Source of the DNA: Lachnospiraceae bacterium
Lineage (GTDB): Bacteria; Bacillota; Clostridia; Lachnospirales; Lachnospiraceae
Reading direction: 5' to 3'
Assembly (NCBI GenBank): GCA_014799465.1
Contig: JAAVHZ010000040.1
Span: 62,001-126,000 of the forward strand
DNA length: 64,000 bases
Shown: positions 8,509-17,027 of the stretch, one piece after another
How positions within the stretch are numbered: the stretch's first letter is position 1
How the letters are laid out: each line of letters starts with the position of its first letter
The notes under the pieces: generated by a model
Seen by the model: the letters and a program-made list of their open reading frames with translations, nothing else
Databases searched by the model: none
Told to the model about the DNA's origin: nothing
Program-made: the position numbers and the translations under genes

Positions 8509-9165
8509 ATGGCTTTTGATTTCAAGAAGGAATACAAAGAATTTTATATGCCAAAAAACATACCTGAAATCTTAAATGTTCCAAAAGCAAACTATATCGC
8601 AGTAAGAGGTCAGGGTAATCCAAACGAAGAGGGCGGAGCTTATCAGCAGGCAATCAGTGTGCTTTATGCAGTGGCGTATACTCTGAAAATGAGTTATAAA
8701 ACAGACTATAGGATTGATGGCTTCTTTCAGTATGTCGTCCCACCATTGGAAGGCTTCTGGTGGCAGGAAGGTATAGAAGGAGTTGATTATTCTGATAAAT
8801 CATCATTTCACTGGATTTCGGTTATCCGTCTGCCTGACTTTGTGAAAGAAAAGGATTTTTCATGGGCAGTGGAAACAGCGACAAAGAAGAAAAAGCTGGA
8901 TTGTTCATCGGCAGAATTTTTTACGGTTGACGAAGGATTATGTGTTCAAATAATGCACTTAGGTGCATTTGATGATGAGCCGGCAACAGTTGCTTTGATG
9001 GATGCATATCTTGCCGAAAACGGATATGAGAATGATTTTAGTGCTACAAGACTACACCATGAAATCTACCTGTCTGATGCAAGGAAGGTTGCACCTGAAA
9101 AATGGAAAACCGTAATAAGGCATCCAATAGTGAAAAAACAGGTAAATCCGGCAGATAAGACTTGA
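8509..9165 (+). CDS. GyrI-like small-molecule-binding domain protein
   Basis: 218 aa. It resembles stand-alone GyrI-like domain proteins (the effector-binding fold of AraC/MerR-type regulators and SbmC): VPKANYIAVRGQGNPN near residue 27, a central region GFFQYVVPPLEGFWW and a C-terminal RLHHEIYLSDARKVAPEKWKTVIRHPI tail. There is no DNA-binding domain, so it probably binds or detoxifies a small molecule rather than regulating alone. ATG 8509 is preceded by AGGAGAAT. Its GC is higher than that of the preceding gene. Confidence 0.75.
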   Translation: MAFDFKKEYKEFYMPKNIPEILNVPKANYIAVRGQGNPNEEGGAYQQAISVLYAVAYTLKMSYKTDYRIDGFFQYVVPPLEGFWWQEGIEGVDYSDKSSFHWISVIRLPDFVKEKDFSWAVETATKKKKLDCSSAEFFTVDEGLCVQIMHLGAFDDEPATVALMDAYLAENGYENDFSATRLHHEIYLSDARKVAPEKWKTVIRHPIVKKQVNPADKT

Positions 9166-9198
9166 TTTGAAAAGTAATAATAAAAACTAATCCATAAC

Positions 9199-9227
9199 TT
9201 GCAAATCTTGTTACCCAAATGTATAAT
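9199..9227 (+). promoter_or_regulatory. Promoter of the yjfB-like gene
   Basis: TTGCAA at 9199-9204, a 17-bp spacer and a perfect TATAAT at 9222-9227, 45 bp before the small gene at 9272. Confidence 0.7.
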
Positions 9228-9271
9228 AATGAATAACAAGACAGAAAATAAAAAGAGTTGGAGGTATTCAT

Positions 9272-9451
9272 ATGATGGATATTGCAGCATTATCTGCTGA
9301 TTATAGTCTGGCAGATGTAAGTACTGATATTGGAATAGCAGTACTTAGTAATTCTTTGGAACTGATAGATGATATGGGTGAAGGAATGATTAAAATAATG
9401 GAATCTTCAGTTAATCCTGAATTGGGACAGAATGTTGACTTACGTATATAG
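9272..9451 (+). CDS. YjfB-family putative motility protein, 59 aa
   Basis: Short gene of 59 codons starting with a double ATG behind GGAGG at 9260-9264 and ending in TAG. The product has the features of the YjfB family: an N-terminal MDIAALS start, a central AVLSNSLELIDDMGEGMIKIM helix and the diagnostic C-terminus SSVNPELGQNVDLRI. Members are small proteins found in many motile Firmicutes and Proteobacteria and are annotated as putative motility proteins; the mechanism is not known. It has its own consensus-like promoter. No flagellar gene is in this window. Confidence 0.85.
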   Translation: MMDIAALSADYSLADVSTDIGIAVLSNSLELIDDMGEGMIKIMESSVNPELGQNVDLRI

Positions 9452-9469
9452 TGCTTTAAATTAGGTATT

Positions 9470-9608
9470 TTCGTAAGGTAACAGTTCAGTCATGCCAATG
9501 TCGGGCGTCCGCCCTATAGAGAATAATATATAATAATTTCTTAGTGAGCGAGCTCCCACGAAATTATTATATATTATTCTCTGCATGGCTGAACTGTTAC
9601 TTCGTAAG
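9470..9608. repeat. Palindromic MITE-like element A1 (123 bp) with 8-bp target duplication
   Basis: The element spans 9478-9600. Terminal inverted repeats start GTAACAGTTCAG on the left and end CTGAACTGTTAC on the right. Inside is a perfect 23-bp hairpin stem (9518-9540 with 9560-9582, 19-nt loop) and a small GGGCG/CGCCC hairpin on the left side. The 8-bp repeat TTCGTAAG lies immediately outside both ends (9470-9477 and 9601-9608). The same element recurs at 32144, 34203 and 42633. Confidence 0.9.
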
Positions 9609-9629
9609 TCCATTGAGCAAATTAAATTG

Positions 9630-9657
9630 TTGCAATTCCTTCCATATTTGTTATAAT
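9630..9657 (+). promoter_or_regulatory. Promoter of the asp23-nusB operon
   Basis: TTGCAA at 9630-9635, a 16-bp spacer and TATAAT at 9652-9657. It lies between element A1 and the asp23 start codon. Confidence 0.65.
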
Positions 9658-9715
9658 AAAGTATCAGGTTTATTTGTAATAATGATTTAAGATAATAATC
9701 AGGAGGTACATTACT

Positions 9716-10099
9716 GTGGAAGAAAACAGAGTTACACATATGATACATGATGACGGAAGTATAGGGCAGGTACAGATAGCAGATGATGTGGTAGCTGTTA
9801 TAGCAGGTCTGGCGGCAACAGAGGCTGAAGGCGTAGAAGCTATGGCGGGGAATATTACAAATGAGCTGGTATCAAGACTTGGAATGAAAAACTTGTCAAA
9901 GGGTGTTAAAGTTCAGGTTACGGAAGATGGAGTATTTGTTGATTTGGCATTGGTACTTAAGTTTGGCTACAACATACCTGATGTATCCGAAAGTGTGCAG
10001 GAAAAAGTAAAAAGTGCAATAGAGAATATGACAGGACTTAATGTGGTGGAAGTGAATATCAGAATTGCCAGTGTATCGTTAGAGCAGAATATTGACTAA
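9716..10099 (+). CDS. Asp23/Gls24 family envelope stress protein
   Basis: 127 aa, one Asp23 (DUF322) domain over its whole length: GQVQIADDVVAVIAGLAATEAEGVEAM, then VKVQVTEDGVFVDLALVLKFGYNIPDVSESVQEKVK. It corresponds to YqhY, which stands just before nusB in Bacillus and has been linked genetically to fatty-acid synthesis control. The start is GTG 9716 with AGGAGG nine bases upstream. A hairpin between this gene and nusB may attenuate transcription. Confidence 0.88.
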   Translation: MEENRVTHMIHDDGSIGQVQIADDVVAVIAGLAATEAEGVEAMAGNITNELVSRLGMKNLSKGVKVQVTEDGVFVDLALVLKFGYNIPDVSESVQEKVKSAIENMTGLNVVEVNIRIASVSLEQNID

Positions 10100-10107
10100 T
10101 TATATTT

Positions 10108-10130
10108 AAGGGTGTCCTTCGGACACCCTT
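10108..10130 (+). terminator. Short hairpin between asp23 and nusB, possible attenuator
   Basis: AAGGGTGTCC, loop TTC, then GGACACCCTT: a perfect 10-bp stem followed only by GTTCG. The lack of a T-run suggests partial termination or an mRNA processing/stability hairpin. Confidence 0.6.
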
Positions 10131-10173
10131 GTTCGATTATAAAAATTTAATTATATAATTTACGGAGGAAGCT

Positions 10174-10572
10174 ATGACCAGAAGAGAATTAAGAAAAAAT
10201 ATATTTATATTATTATTCTGCAGCGAGTTTCATAAAAAAGAAGATATTCAAGAACAGGAAGAACTTTATTTTAATAACCCGGAAGTAAACATAAGTGAAG
10301 ATGATGCGAAATATATACACGAAAAGGTAAACTCCGTTTTGGAAAAAAAGGAGGAAATAGACAGTGCCATTGAAAATGTGGCAGTTAATTGGAAAACAGA
10401 CAGAATGGGTAAGGTCGAGCTTACTCTTATAAGACTTGCATGTTACGAAATGAGGTATGATGAGTCAATACCTACTGCAGTAGCCATTAATGAAGCCATA
10501 GAACTTGCCAAACATTATGGAAGTGATGAGTCAGGTTCATTTGTAAATGGAATACTTGCAAAGCTTTTATAA
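10174..10572 (+). CDS. nusB: Transcription antitermination factor NusB
   Basis: 132 aa all-helical RNA-binding protein that acts with NusE (S10) in rRNA antitermination. N-terminal MTRRELRKNIFILLFCSEF and C-terminal VAINEAIELAKHYGSDESGSFVNGILAKL are diagnostic. ATG 10174 is preceded by CGGAGGAAG. Its position between asp23 and xseA follows the common Firmicutes order. Confidence 0.95.
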   Translation: MTRRELRKNIFILLFCSEFHKKEDIQEQEELYFNNPEVNISEDDAKYIHEKVNSVLEKKEEIDSAIENVAVNWKTDRMGKVELTLIRLACYEMRYDESIPTAVAINEAIELAKHYGSDESGSFVNGILAKLL

Positions 10573-10599
10573 TTAATGAGGCAGTCCGGAGGATATGTG

Positions 10600-11802
10600 A
10601 TGAAGTTAAGTGTATATACAGTAGGCCAGGTAAACTCTTATATAAAGAATATGTTCATGGAAGACTTTGCACTCAGGCACATTTCCATAAAGGGTGAGGT
10701 GTCTAACTGTAAATATCATTCTTCAGGGCATATTTATTTTTCTTTAAAAGATAAAGACAGTGTTATAGCCTGTGTAATGTTTAAGGGAAACAGAAAAGGG
10801 CTTGAATTTAAAATGCAGGAAGGGCAGATGGTAGTTGCCACAGGTACGGTTGGAGTGTATGAGCGTGACGGCAGGTATCAGTTATATGCAGAGAAGATAA
10901 CATTAGACGGTGCCGGAGATTTATATAAAAAGTTTGAGGAATTAAAACAAGAACTTGAAGAAATGGGTATGTTTGCACCGGAATACAAAAAAAACATACC
11001 TGAATATGCACTAAATATAGGTATAGTCACATCAGGTACAGGTGCTGCTATTCAGGATATAATAAATATTACAAAAAGAAGAAATCCATATGTACAGTTA
11101 CATTTATATCCGACACTTGTGCAGGGAGCAATGGCAGCACCTGATATAGTTAACGGAATAAGATGTCTTGACAGCATGGATATGGATGTGATAATCGTAG
11201 GCAGAGGCGGAGGCTCCATAGAAGACCTTTGGGCATTTAATGAAGAAATTGTGGCAAGGGCGGTATTTGAGTGTGAAACACCTATAATATCAGCAGTCGG
11301 TCATGAGACGGATACTACGATTGTAGATTTTGTAGCAGACAGAAGGGCACCGACTCCTTCGGCAGCCGCAGAGCTGGCAGTATTTGACTATGAAAGGTTT
11401 GTACAGGATTTGAATGACAAGCAGTATATACTTGCAAGGTCATTAAAAAGACAAGTGTTGAACAGTAGAAATATGGTTGAACAATACAGGCTCAGACTCA
11501 TTAATAAAAGTCCACAGAACAAACTTATGCAGAACCGCCAGTATATTAATGATATACAAAGCAGAATGTCGGATATGGTACATGAAAGAATAAATTCTAA
11601 ACGAAACCGTCTTTCTGTTATAAGTGAAAGGCTGAACGGATTGTCTCCGCTTAACAAATTGTCAAAAGGTTTTGCGTATGTACAGGATAGTAAGGGAATG
11701 CCATTAGTGGATATAGAACAGATTAAGGCAGGAGACAGGATTAAACTGCATTTGAAAAACGGAAGTGCATTGGCTGATATAAAGAATATTAACAAATTAT
11801 AG
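10600..11802 (+). CDS. xseA: Exodeoxyribonuclease VII large subunit
   Basis: 400 aa. An N-terminal OB-fold (about 1-110, YTVGQVNSYIKNMF...LRHISIKGEVSN) is followed by the exonuclease VII catalytic domain with IGIVTSGTGAAIQDI (about 145-160), VGRGGGSIEDLWAFNEE (about 203-219) and SAVGHETDTTIVDFVADRRAPTPSAAAE (about 228-255), and then a coiled coil. It degrades single-stranded DNA to oligonucleotides together with XseB. I chose ATG 10600 because GGAGG sits seven bases upstream; an ATG at 10576 has no ribosome binding site. Confidence 0.95.
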   Translation: MKLSVYTVGQVNSYIKNMFMEDFALRHISIKGEVSNCKYHSSGHIYFSLKDKDSVIACVMFKGNRKGLEFKMQEGQMVVATGTVGVYERDGRYQLYAEKITLDGAGDLYKKFEELKQELEEMGMFAPEYKKNIPEYALNIGIVTSGTGAAIQDIINITKRRNPYVQLHLYPTLVQGAMAAPDIVNGIRCLDSMDMDVIIVGRGGGSIEDLWAFNEEIVARAVFECETPIISAVGHETDTTIVDFVADRRAPTPSAAAELAVFDYERFVQDLNDKQYILARSLKRQVLNSRNMVEQYRLRLINKSPQNKLMQNRQYINDIQSRMSDMVHERINSKRNRLSVISERLNGLSPLNKLSKGFAYVQDSKGMPLVDIEQIKAGDRIKLHLKNGSALADIKNINKL

Positions 11803-11817
11803 GGAAGGTGCAGATAT

Positions 11818-12027
11818 ATGGCGGCAGAAAGCAGGTCTATTGAGAAATCTTTTGAAGAATTAGAGAAAATTATGGAAATGATGGACAGTCAGGAAATATC
11901 ATTAGAGGAATCTTTTAAATTGTATGAAAAAGGAATGAAATTAGTAAAACAGTGTAATGATAAGATTGATAAAGTCGAAAAAAAAGTAAATATCATTGAA
12001 GGAAAAGAAGAAAATGAAGAATTTTAG
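11818..12027 (+). CDS. xseB: Exodeoxyribonuclease VII small subunit
   Basis: 69 aa, helical, with the family pattern SFEELEKIMEMMDSQEISLEESFKLYEKGMKLVKQCNDKI. Several XseB chains bind the XseA coiled coil. It follows xseA by 15 bp and its 3' end overlaps the start of ispA by 14 bp, so the three genes are probably co-translated. Confidence 0.93.
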   Translation: MAAESRSIEKSFEELEKIMEMMDSQEISLEESFKLYEKGMKLVKQCNDKIDKVEKKVNIIEGKEENEEF

Positions 12028-12904
12028 TGAAGAGTTAGAAAAACGCATAAAATGGGTTGAAAGTGTGATAGAAGAATTTCTTCCCAATGAGGATACAAAG
12101 CAGAAAATAGTAATGGAGGCCATGAATTACAGTGTCAGGGCAGGCGGAAAGAGATTAAGGCCTTTGCTGCTTAGCGAAATGTCTGAGATGTTTGGAATGG
12201 ATAAAGAAAATGTGAAGCCATTTATGGCAGTTATGGAATATATACACACATATTCACTTGTACATGATGACCTTCCGGCTATGGATAATGATGAGTACAG
12301 GCGTGGAAGAAAGACTACACACAAACAGTTTGGTGAAGCAATCGGCATACTTGCAGGTGATGCTCTTTTAAATTATGCTTTTGAGACAGGAATTAATGCA
12401 ATACTTACATTTGAATATCCTAAAAGGGCAGTTGCCGCATTAGCAGTAATAGCTTCAAAATCCGGTATATATGGGATGATAGGAGGGCAAACTGTAGATA
12501 TTATATCAGAAGGAAAACAGCTTGATAAAGATACTCTTGATTATATAAATGAGCTTAAGACAGGTGCACTTATAGAAGCATCCATGATGGCAGGTGCAAT
12601 ACTTGCAGGTGCAGACGAGGAAGAGATATTTACTATTGAACGGGCAGCATCAAAAATCGGACAGGCATTCCAGATACAGGATGATGTGCTGGATGTGATA
12701 AGCACAACAAAAGAACTTGGCAAACCTGTACACAGTGATGAAAAGAACTGTAAATCTACATATGTTAATCTTATGGATGTGGAAAAAGCAAAAGATGAAG
12801 TGAAAAGACTGTCGGATGAAGCTGTTCTTGAACTGAAATCCCTTAAAAGAGAAAATCAGTTTTTATTCAAACTTATAGAATGGCTTATAAACCGTACAAA
12901 ATAA
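12014..12904 (+). CDS. ispA: Farnesyl/geranyl diphosphate synthase
   Basis: 296 aa, the usual length. Polyprenyl synthetase with the first aspartate-rich motif DDLPAMD at residues 85-91 and the second, QIQDDVLDV, near 218. It condenses DMAPP/IPP to farnesyl diphosphate for undecaprenyl and quinone-type lipids. ATG 12014 has AAGGA about ten bases upstream inside xseB; a TTG at 11996 would give a longer, unlikely N-terminus. The next gene, dxs, supplies its precursors. Confidence 0.93.
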   Translation: MKNFSEELEKRIKWVESVIEEFLPNEDTKQKIVMEAMNYSVRAGGKRLRPLLLSEMSEMFGMDKENVKPFMAVMEYIHTYSLVHDDLPAMDNDEYRRGRKTTHKQFGEAIGILAGDALLNYAFETGINAILTFEYPKRAVAALAVIASKSGIYGMIGGQTVDIISEGKQLDKDTLDYINELKTGALIEASMMAGAILAGADEEEIFTIERAASKIGQAFQIQDDVLDVISTTKELGKPVHSDEKNCKSTYVNLMDVEKAKDEVKRLSDEAVLELKSLKRENQFLFKLIEWLINRTK

Positions 12905-12919
12905 AAAGGGCGTGTAGTT

Positions 12920-14809
12920 ATGGTACTTGAAAGAATAAATGAACCAAATGATATTAAGGAAGTTGATAAGGAAGAATATGACATACTGGCAGAAGAGATA
13001 AGAGAGTTCCTTATTGATAAAATTAGTGTGAATGGCGGTCATCTTGCATCTAATCTCGGAGTTGTAGAATTAACAATGGCACTTCATATTGCGTTTGAAC
13101 TTCCGCAGGACAAGATAGTATGGGATGTAGGTCACCAGTCATATACACACAAAATTCTTACCGGACGAAAAGATGAATTTAATAAGCTTAGAAAATATGG
13201 AGGAATGAGCGGTTTTCCAAAACGGCGTGAAAGTGACTGTGACTGTTTTGATACAGGGCATAGTTCTACATCCATATCGGCAGGACTTGGAATAAAAAAC
13301 GGAAATATCCTAAGGGGAGATGAATCACATGTAATATCAATTATAGGTGATGGTGCCCTTACGGGAGGCATGGCTTACGAAGCACTTAATAATGCAGCAG
13401 GTCTTGAAAAGAATTTTATTATAGTACTGAATGATAATAATATGTCCATTTCAAAAAATGTCGGAGGAATGTCAAAATATCTGACTACAGTCAGAGCTGG
13501 TTCAGCATATATTGATTTGAAAAATGAAGTAGTGGAAAAGTTAAGCAGTATACCGAAAATCGGTGATAAACTGGTAACTAAGATTCGGCGTACCAAAAGC
13601 AGTATAAAGCAGCTTGTTATTCCGGGTATGTTGTTTGAGGATATGGGAATAACGTATCTTGGACCGGTGGACGGACATGATGTGGAAGGCATGGTTAAGA
13701 TTTTTAATGAGGCAAAACATATTGACCATGCAGTTATAGTACATGTGCTTACAAGAAAAGGAAAAGGTTATAGACCGGCAGAAAAATACCCGGACAAATT
13801 CCATGGAGTAGCACCTTTTGATAAAGAAACAGGAAAGATATTGGAGAAACCGGAGAAACCTACTTATACTGAGGTGTTTTCAAAAGCATTTGTAAAACTT
13901 GCAGATAAAGATAATGATGTGGTGGCTATAAGTGCAGCAATGCCTGACGGAACCGGATTAAGGTATTTTGCAGATAAATATCCTGAACGTTTTTTTGATG
14001 TTGGCATAGCAGAAGAGCATGCAGCCACATTTGCAGCAGGTCTTGCTTCTACAGGTCTTAAGCCTTATGTGGCAATATATTCTTCATTCCTGCAGAGGGC
14101 ATATGATCAGATACTTCATGATGTGTGTATACAAGATCTTCCCGTAACATTTATGATAGACAGGGCAGGTCTTGTCGGAGGAGACGGAGAAACCCATCAG
14201 GGAATATTTGATTTGTCGTATCTGAGTAATATCCCGAATATGAATATATTTGCACCAAAGAATAAATATGAACTTGCGGATGTAGTTAAGTTTTCAGCAG
14301 ATTTTTCCCATCCTCTTGCCATAAGATATCCAAGAGGAGAAGCATATGACGGCTTAAAAGAATACAGAGAACCTATAGAGTATGGGAAAAGTGAGATTAT
14401 CTATAAGGAAAAAGATATTGCACTTATTGCAGCAGGCTCCATGGTTGGTACGGCAGTTGAAGTGAGAAACAGACTGAAAAAAGAAGGATATTCAGTTACA
14501 CTTGTAAATGCCAGATTTGTAAAGCCTATAGATGAAGAATGTCTGGAGAATCTGTCATACACACATTATCTTTATGTGACAATGGAAGAAAATGTGTTGA
14601 ACGGAGGATTTGGAGAAACAGTACTGAGATATGTGAGTTCCATAGAGAATAATGTTAAAGTTATAAATATTGCTATTCCGAATCTTTACGTTGAACATGG
14701 CAATATAGATATATTGAAAAAAGAGTCAGGGGTTGATACAGAATCAATAGTAGAAAAAATTTTGAATTTTTCAAATGTGGCAGATTATGGAAAGGGTATA
14801 AAGGATTAG
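12920..14809 (+). CDS. dxs: 1-deoxy-D-xylulose-5-phosphate synthase
   Basis: 629 aa. Thiamine-diphosphate enzyme that joins pyruvate and glyceraldehyde 3-phosphate in the first step of the MEP isoprenoid pathway. The TPP-binding domain carries GHQSYTHKILTGR near residue 72 and GDGALTGGMAYEALNNAA near 143. The central transketolase domain has DVGIAEEHAATFAAGLA, and the C-terminal domain is also present. It directly follows ispA of the same pathway and ends one base before tlyA. Confidence 0.96.
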   Translation: MVLERINEPNDIKEVDKEEYDILAEEIREFLIDKISVNGGHLASNLGVVELTMALHIAFELPQDKIVWDVGHQSYTHKILTGRKDEFNKLRKYGGMSGFPKRRESDCDCFDTGHSSTSISAGLGIKNGNILRGDESHVISIIGDGALTGGMAYEALNNAAGLEKNFIIVLNDNNMSISKNVGGMSKYLTTVRAGSAYIDLKNEVVEKLSSIPKIGDKLVTKIRRTKSSIKQLVIPGMLFEDMGITYLGPVDGHDVEGMVKIFNEAKHIDHAVIVHVLTRKGKGYRPAEKYPDKFHGVAPFDKETGKILEKPEKPTYTEVFSKAFVKLADKDNDVVAISAAMPDGTGLRYFADKYPERFFDVGIAEEHAATFAAGLASTGLKPYVAIYSSFLQRAYDQILHDVCIQDLPVTFMIDRAGLVGGDGETHQGIFDLSYLSNIPNMNIFAPKNKYELADVVKFSADFSHPLAIRYPRGEAYDGLKEYREPIEYGKSEIIYKEKDIALIAAGSMVGTAVEVRNRLKKEGYSVTLVNARFVKPIDEECLENLSYTHYLYVTMEENVLNGGFGETVLRYVSSIENNVKVINIAIPNLYVEHGNIDILKKESGVDTESIVEKILNFSNVADYGKGIKD

Positions 14810-14810
14810 A

Positions 14811-15614
14811 ATGAAAGAACGATTGGATGTATTGCTGGTAAACAGAGGACTTGCACCCTCAAGAGAAAAGGCAAAGGCAGTTATTATGAGCGGGCAGGTA
14901 TATGTTGATGGTCAGAAAGAGGACAAGGCCGGAACAAATTTTAATGATAGCGTGAAAATAGAAGTAAGGGGTAATACCCTTCCTTATGTCAGCAGAGGAG
15001 GACTTAAACTTGAAAAGGCAGTGGAATGCTTTGGTGTGGATATTAAAGATAAGATATGTATGGACGTAGGGGCATCTACAGGCGGATTTACAGATTGTAT
15101 GCTGCAAAACGGAGCGGTAAAAGTGTATTCTGTTGATGTGGGACACGGACAGCTTGCATGGAGCTTAAGGCAGGATGAAAGAGTAATATGTATGGAAAAG
15201 ACAAACATCCGGTATGTAGAGCCTGCTGATATTCCTGATAAGATAGCCTTTGCTTCAATAGATGTATCATTTATATCACTTACAAAAGTTCTGCTGCCGG
15301 TCAGAAATCTTTTAACCGAAGACGGCAGGGTAGTCTGTCTTATTAAACCGCAGTTTGAAGCAGGAAGGGAAAAAGTAGGAAAAAAAGGTGTTGTACGGGA
15401 AAAAAGTGTACATATAGAAGTCATAGACATGGTTATAAAATATGCAGTTTCAATTGGATTTGAAGTTAAGAATCTTGAATATTCTCCCATAAAAGGACCG
15501 GAAGGTAATATAGAATACCTGCTTTATCTTGAAAAGTCCGGTGAAGGTGGTATCAGTGAATATAGTTCAGACTGCAGTGCAATAGTGGATAAAGCCCATG
15601 AAGATTTGGGATAG
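14811..15614 (+). CDS. tlyA: TlyA-family rRNA 2'-O-methyltransferase
   Basis: 267 aa. An N-terminal S4 RNA-binding domain (about 3-62, LDVLLVNRGLAPSREKAKAVIMSGQVYVDG) is followed by an FtsJ-like SAM methyltransferase fold with the SAM-binding DVGASTGGFTDCML at about 83-96 and LIKPQFEAGREKVGKKGVVR near 180. TlyA enzymes methylate cytidines in rRNA; in Bacillus the gene (yqxC) has the same neighbours. Specificity for 16S, 23S or both is not visible here. Confidence 0.9.
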   Translation: MKERLDVLLVNRGLAPSREKAKAVIMSGQVYVDGQKEDKAGTNFNDSVKIEVRGNTLPYVSRGGLKLEKAVECFGVDIKDKICMDVGASTGGFTDCMLQNGAVKVYSVDVGHGQLAWSLRQDERVICMEKTNIRYVEPADIPDKIAFASIDVSFISLTKVLLPVRNLLTEDGRVVCLIKPQFEAGREKVGKKGVVREKSVHIEVIDMVIKYAVSIGFEVKNLEYSPIKGPEGNIEYLLYLEKSGEGGISEYSSDCSAIVDKAHEDLG

Positions 15615-15642
15615 ATGTTTAAACTTCACAGGGAGGTTTTAA

Positions 15643-16521
15643 ATGAATAGATTTTTTCTTATAGCAAATAAAGATAAAGATAAAGATTTTATTATGACCG
15701 GAAAAATAAAAGCACTGATTGAAAATATGGGGGGTGAATGTTATATAAGAAAGTCTGATGTTCCTGAAAACGCATCTTCAAAATACAGCTATACAAATCC
15801 TGATGAAATACCGGAAAATATTGATTGTATTATAGTACTTGGAGGAGACGGCACACTTATACTTGCGGCAAGAGATTTAGTCAGGCTTGATATTCCGTTT
15901 ATAGGTGTGAATTTTGGAAATCTTGGATATCTTGCTGAAGTTGAAAAACAGGATATAGAGGAAACAATATATAAGCTTATAGAGGGAAAATATAATATTG
16001 AGTCCAGAATAATGCTGTCAGGTACAGTGTACAGGGATGGTGAAGAATTAAAAAGCAATGTGGCATTAAACGATATTGTAGTAGGCAGGAGCGGTTCTTT
16101 AAGAGTAATAGATTTTAATATATATGTGGATGGCATATTTCTCAACCAGTATACGGCAGATGGTATTATAATTGCCACACCAACGGGGTCTACGGCATAT
16201 AATCTGTCGGCGGGAGGACCTATTGTAGAACCATCGGCAAATATTGTTGTTCTTACTCCGGTATGTGCCCATACATTGAATACAAGGAGCGTTGTATTGT
16301 CAGCAGAATCAGGGATAGAGATTGAAATATGTGAAGACAGGCATAATACAGCAGACTGCTGCGATGATGAAAAAATAGTATCCTTTGATGGAAACTCAAA
16401 TATAAAACTGATTCCGGGTGACCGAATAAAGATATCAAAATCTGAGCTTGATACAAAGATTGTAAAGTTAAGTAATAAGAGCTTTGTTGAAATACTGCAG
16501 AAAAAAATGAGTATCAAGTAG
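15643..16521 (+). CDS. nadK: NAD kinase
   Basis: 292 aa. ATP- or polyphosphate-dependent NAD kinase that supplies NADP. The GGDGT motif is at residues 67-71, then NFGNLGYLAEVE near 94 and TPTGSTAYNLSAGGPI near 182 with the family NAD-binding residues. Ordinary length. The start has GGGAGG upstream. It stands between tlyA and argR as in Bacillus. Confidence 0.95.
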   Translation: MNRFFLIANKDKDKDFIMTGKIKALIENMGGECYIRKSDVPENASSKYSYTNPDEIPENIDCIIVLGGDGTLILAARDLVRLDIPFIGVNFGNLGYLAEVEKQDIEETIYKLIEGKYNIESRIMLSGTVYRDGEELKSNVALNDIVVGRSGSLRVIDFNIYVDGIFLNQYTADGIIIATPTGSTAYNLSAGGPIVEPSANIVVLTPVCAHTLNTRSVVLSAESGIEIEICEDRHNTADCCDDEKIVSFDGNSNIKLIPGDRIKISKSELDTKIVKLSNKSFVEILQKKMSIK

Positions 16522-16552
16522 ACGGAGGCATTAATGGAAGGATGTAAAAATT

Positions 16553-17020
16553 GTGAAGATAGCCAGACACAGTAAAATAATAGAAATTATAAATGAACAT
16601 GATGTAGAAACACAGGAAGAACTTGCCGAATTTCTTAAATCAGCAGGTTACAATGTGACTCAGGCTACTGTTTCGAGAGATATAAGAGAGCTTAAGCTTA
16701 CAAAAGTATCTACAGATGAAGGACGGCAGAAATATATAGTTGTCCATAATAAAAGTACAGATATGAACCAGAAATATATCAGAATATTAAAAGACGGATT
16801 CATGTCTATGGATATGGCAATGAATATATTAGTAATAAAGACGGTATCAGGAATGGCTATGGCGGTGGCAGCCGCACTTGATGCAATGGAGTGGCAGGAA
16901 ATAGTCGGCAGCATTGCAGGTGATGATACTATCATGTGTGCAGTCCGTAGTGTTGATGAGACATTGATTGTGATGGAAAAATTAAAAAAACTGATGGACA
17001 GCAGGCAAGGAGAGGAATGA
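16553..17020 (+). CDS. argR: Arginine repressor ArgR/AhrC
   Basis: 155 aa. An N-terminal winged helix (about 1-70, with the recognition helix in VTQATVSRDIRELKLTKV) is followed by a C-terminal oligomerisation and arginine-binding domain (SGMAMAVAAALDAMEWQEIVGSIAGDDTI). It controls arginine synthesis and catabolism genes, none of which lie in the window. The start is GTG 16553; GGAAGG lies 11 bases upstream and no in-frame ATG is better placed. Confidence 0.92.
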   Translation: MKIARHSKIIEIINEHDVETQEELAEFLKSAGYNVTQATVSRDIRELKLTKVSTDEGRQKYIVVHNKSTDMNQKYIRILKDGFMSMDMAMNILVIKTVSGMAMAVAAALDAMEWQEIVGSIAGDDTIMCAVRSVDETLIVMEKLKKLMDSRQGEE

Positions 17021-17027
17021 TTAATAT

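Noticed and set aside
9461-9748. Minus-strand open frame of 95 codons, similar in peptide sequence to one at 32201-32482
   Set aside because: Both are created by the shared element A sequence (the common peptide lies wholly in the repeat) and have no ribosome binding site. The similarity reflects DNA repeats, not a protein family.
15789-16517. Minus-strand open frame of 242 codons opposite nadK
   Set aside because: nadK has clear motifs on the other strand; this is a shadow frame rich in Ser/Ile.
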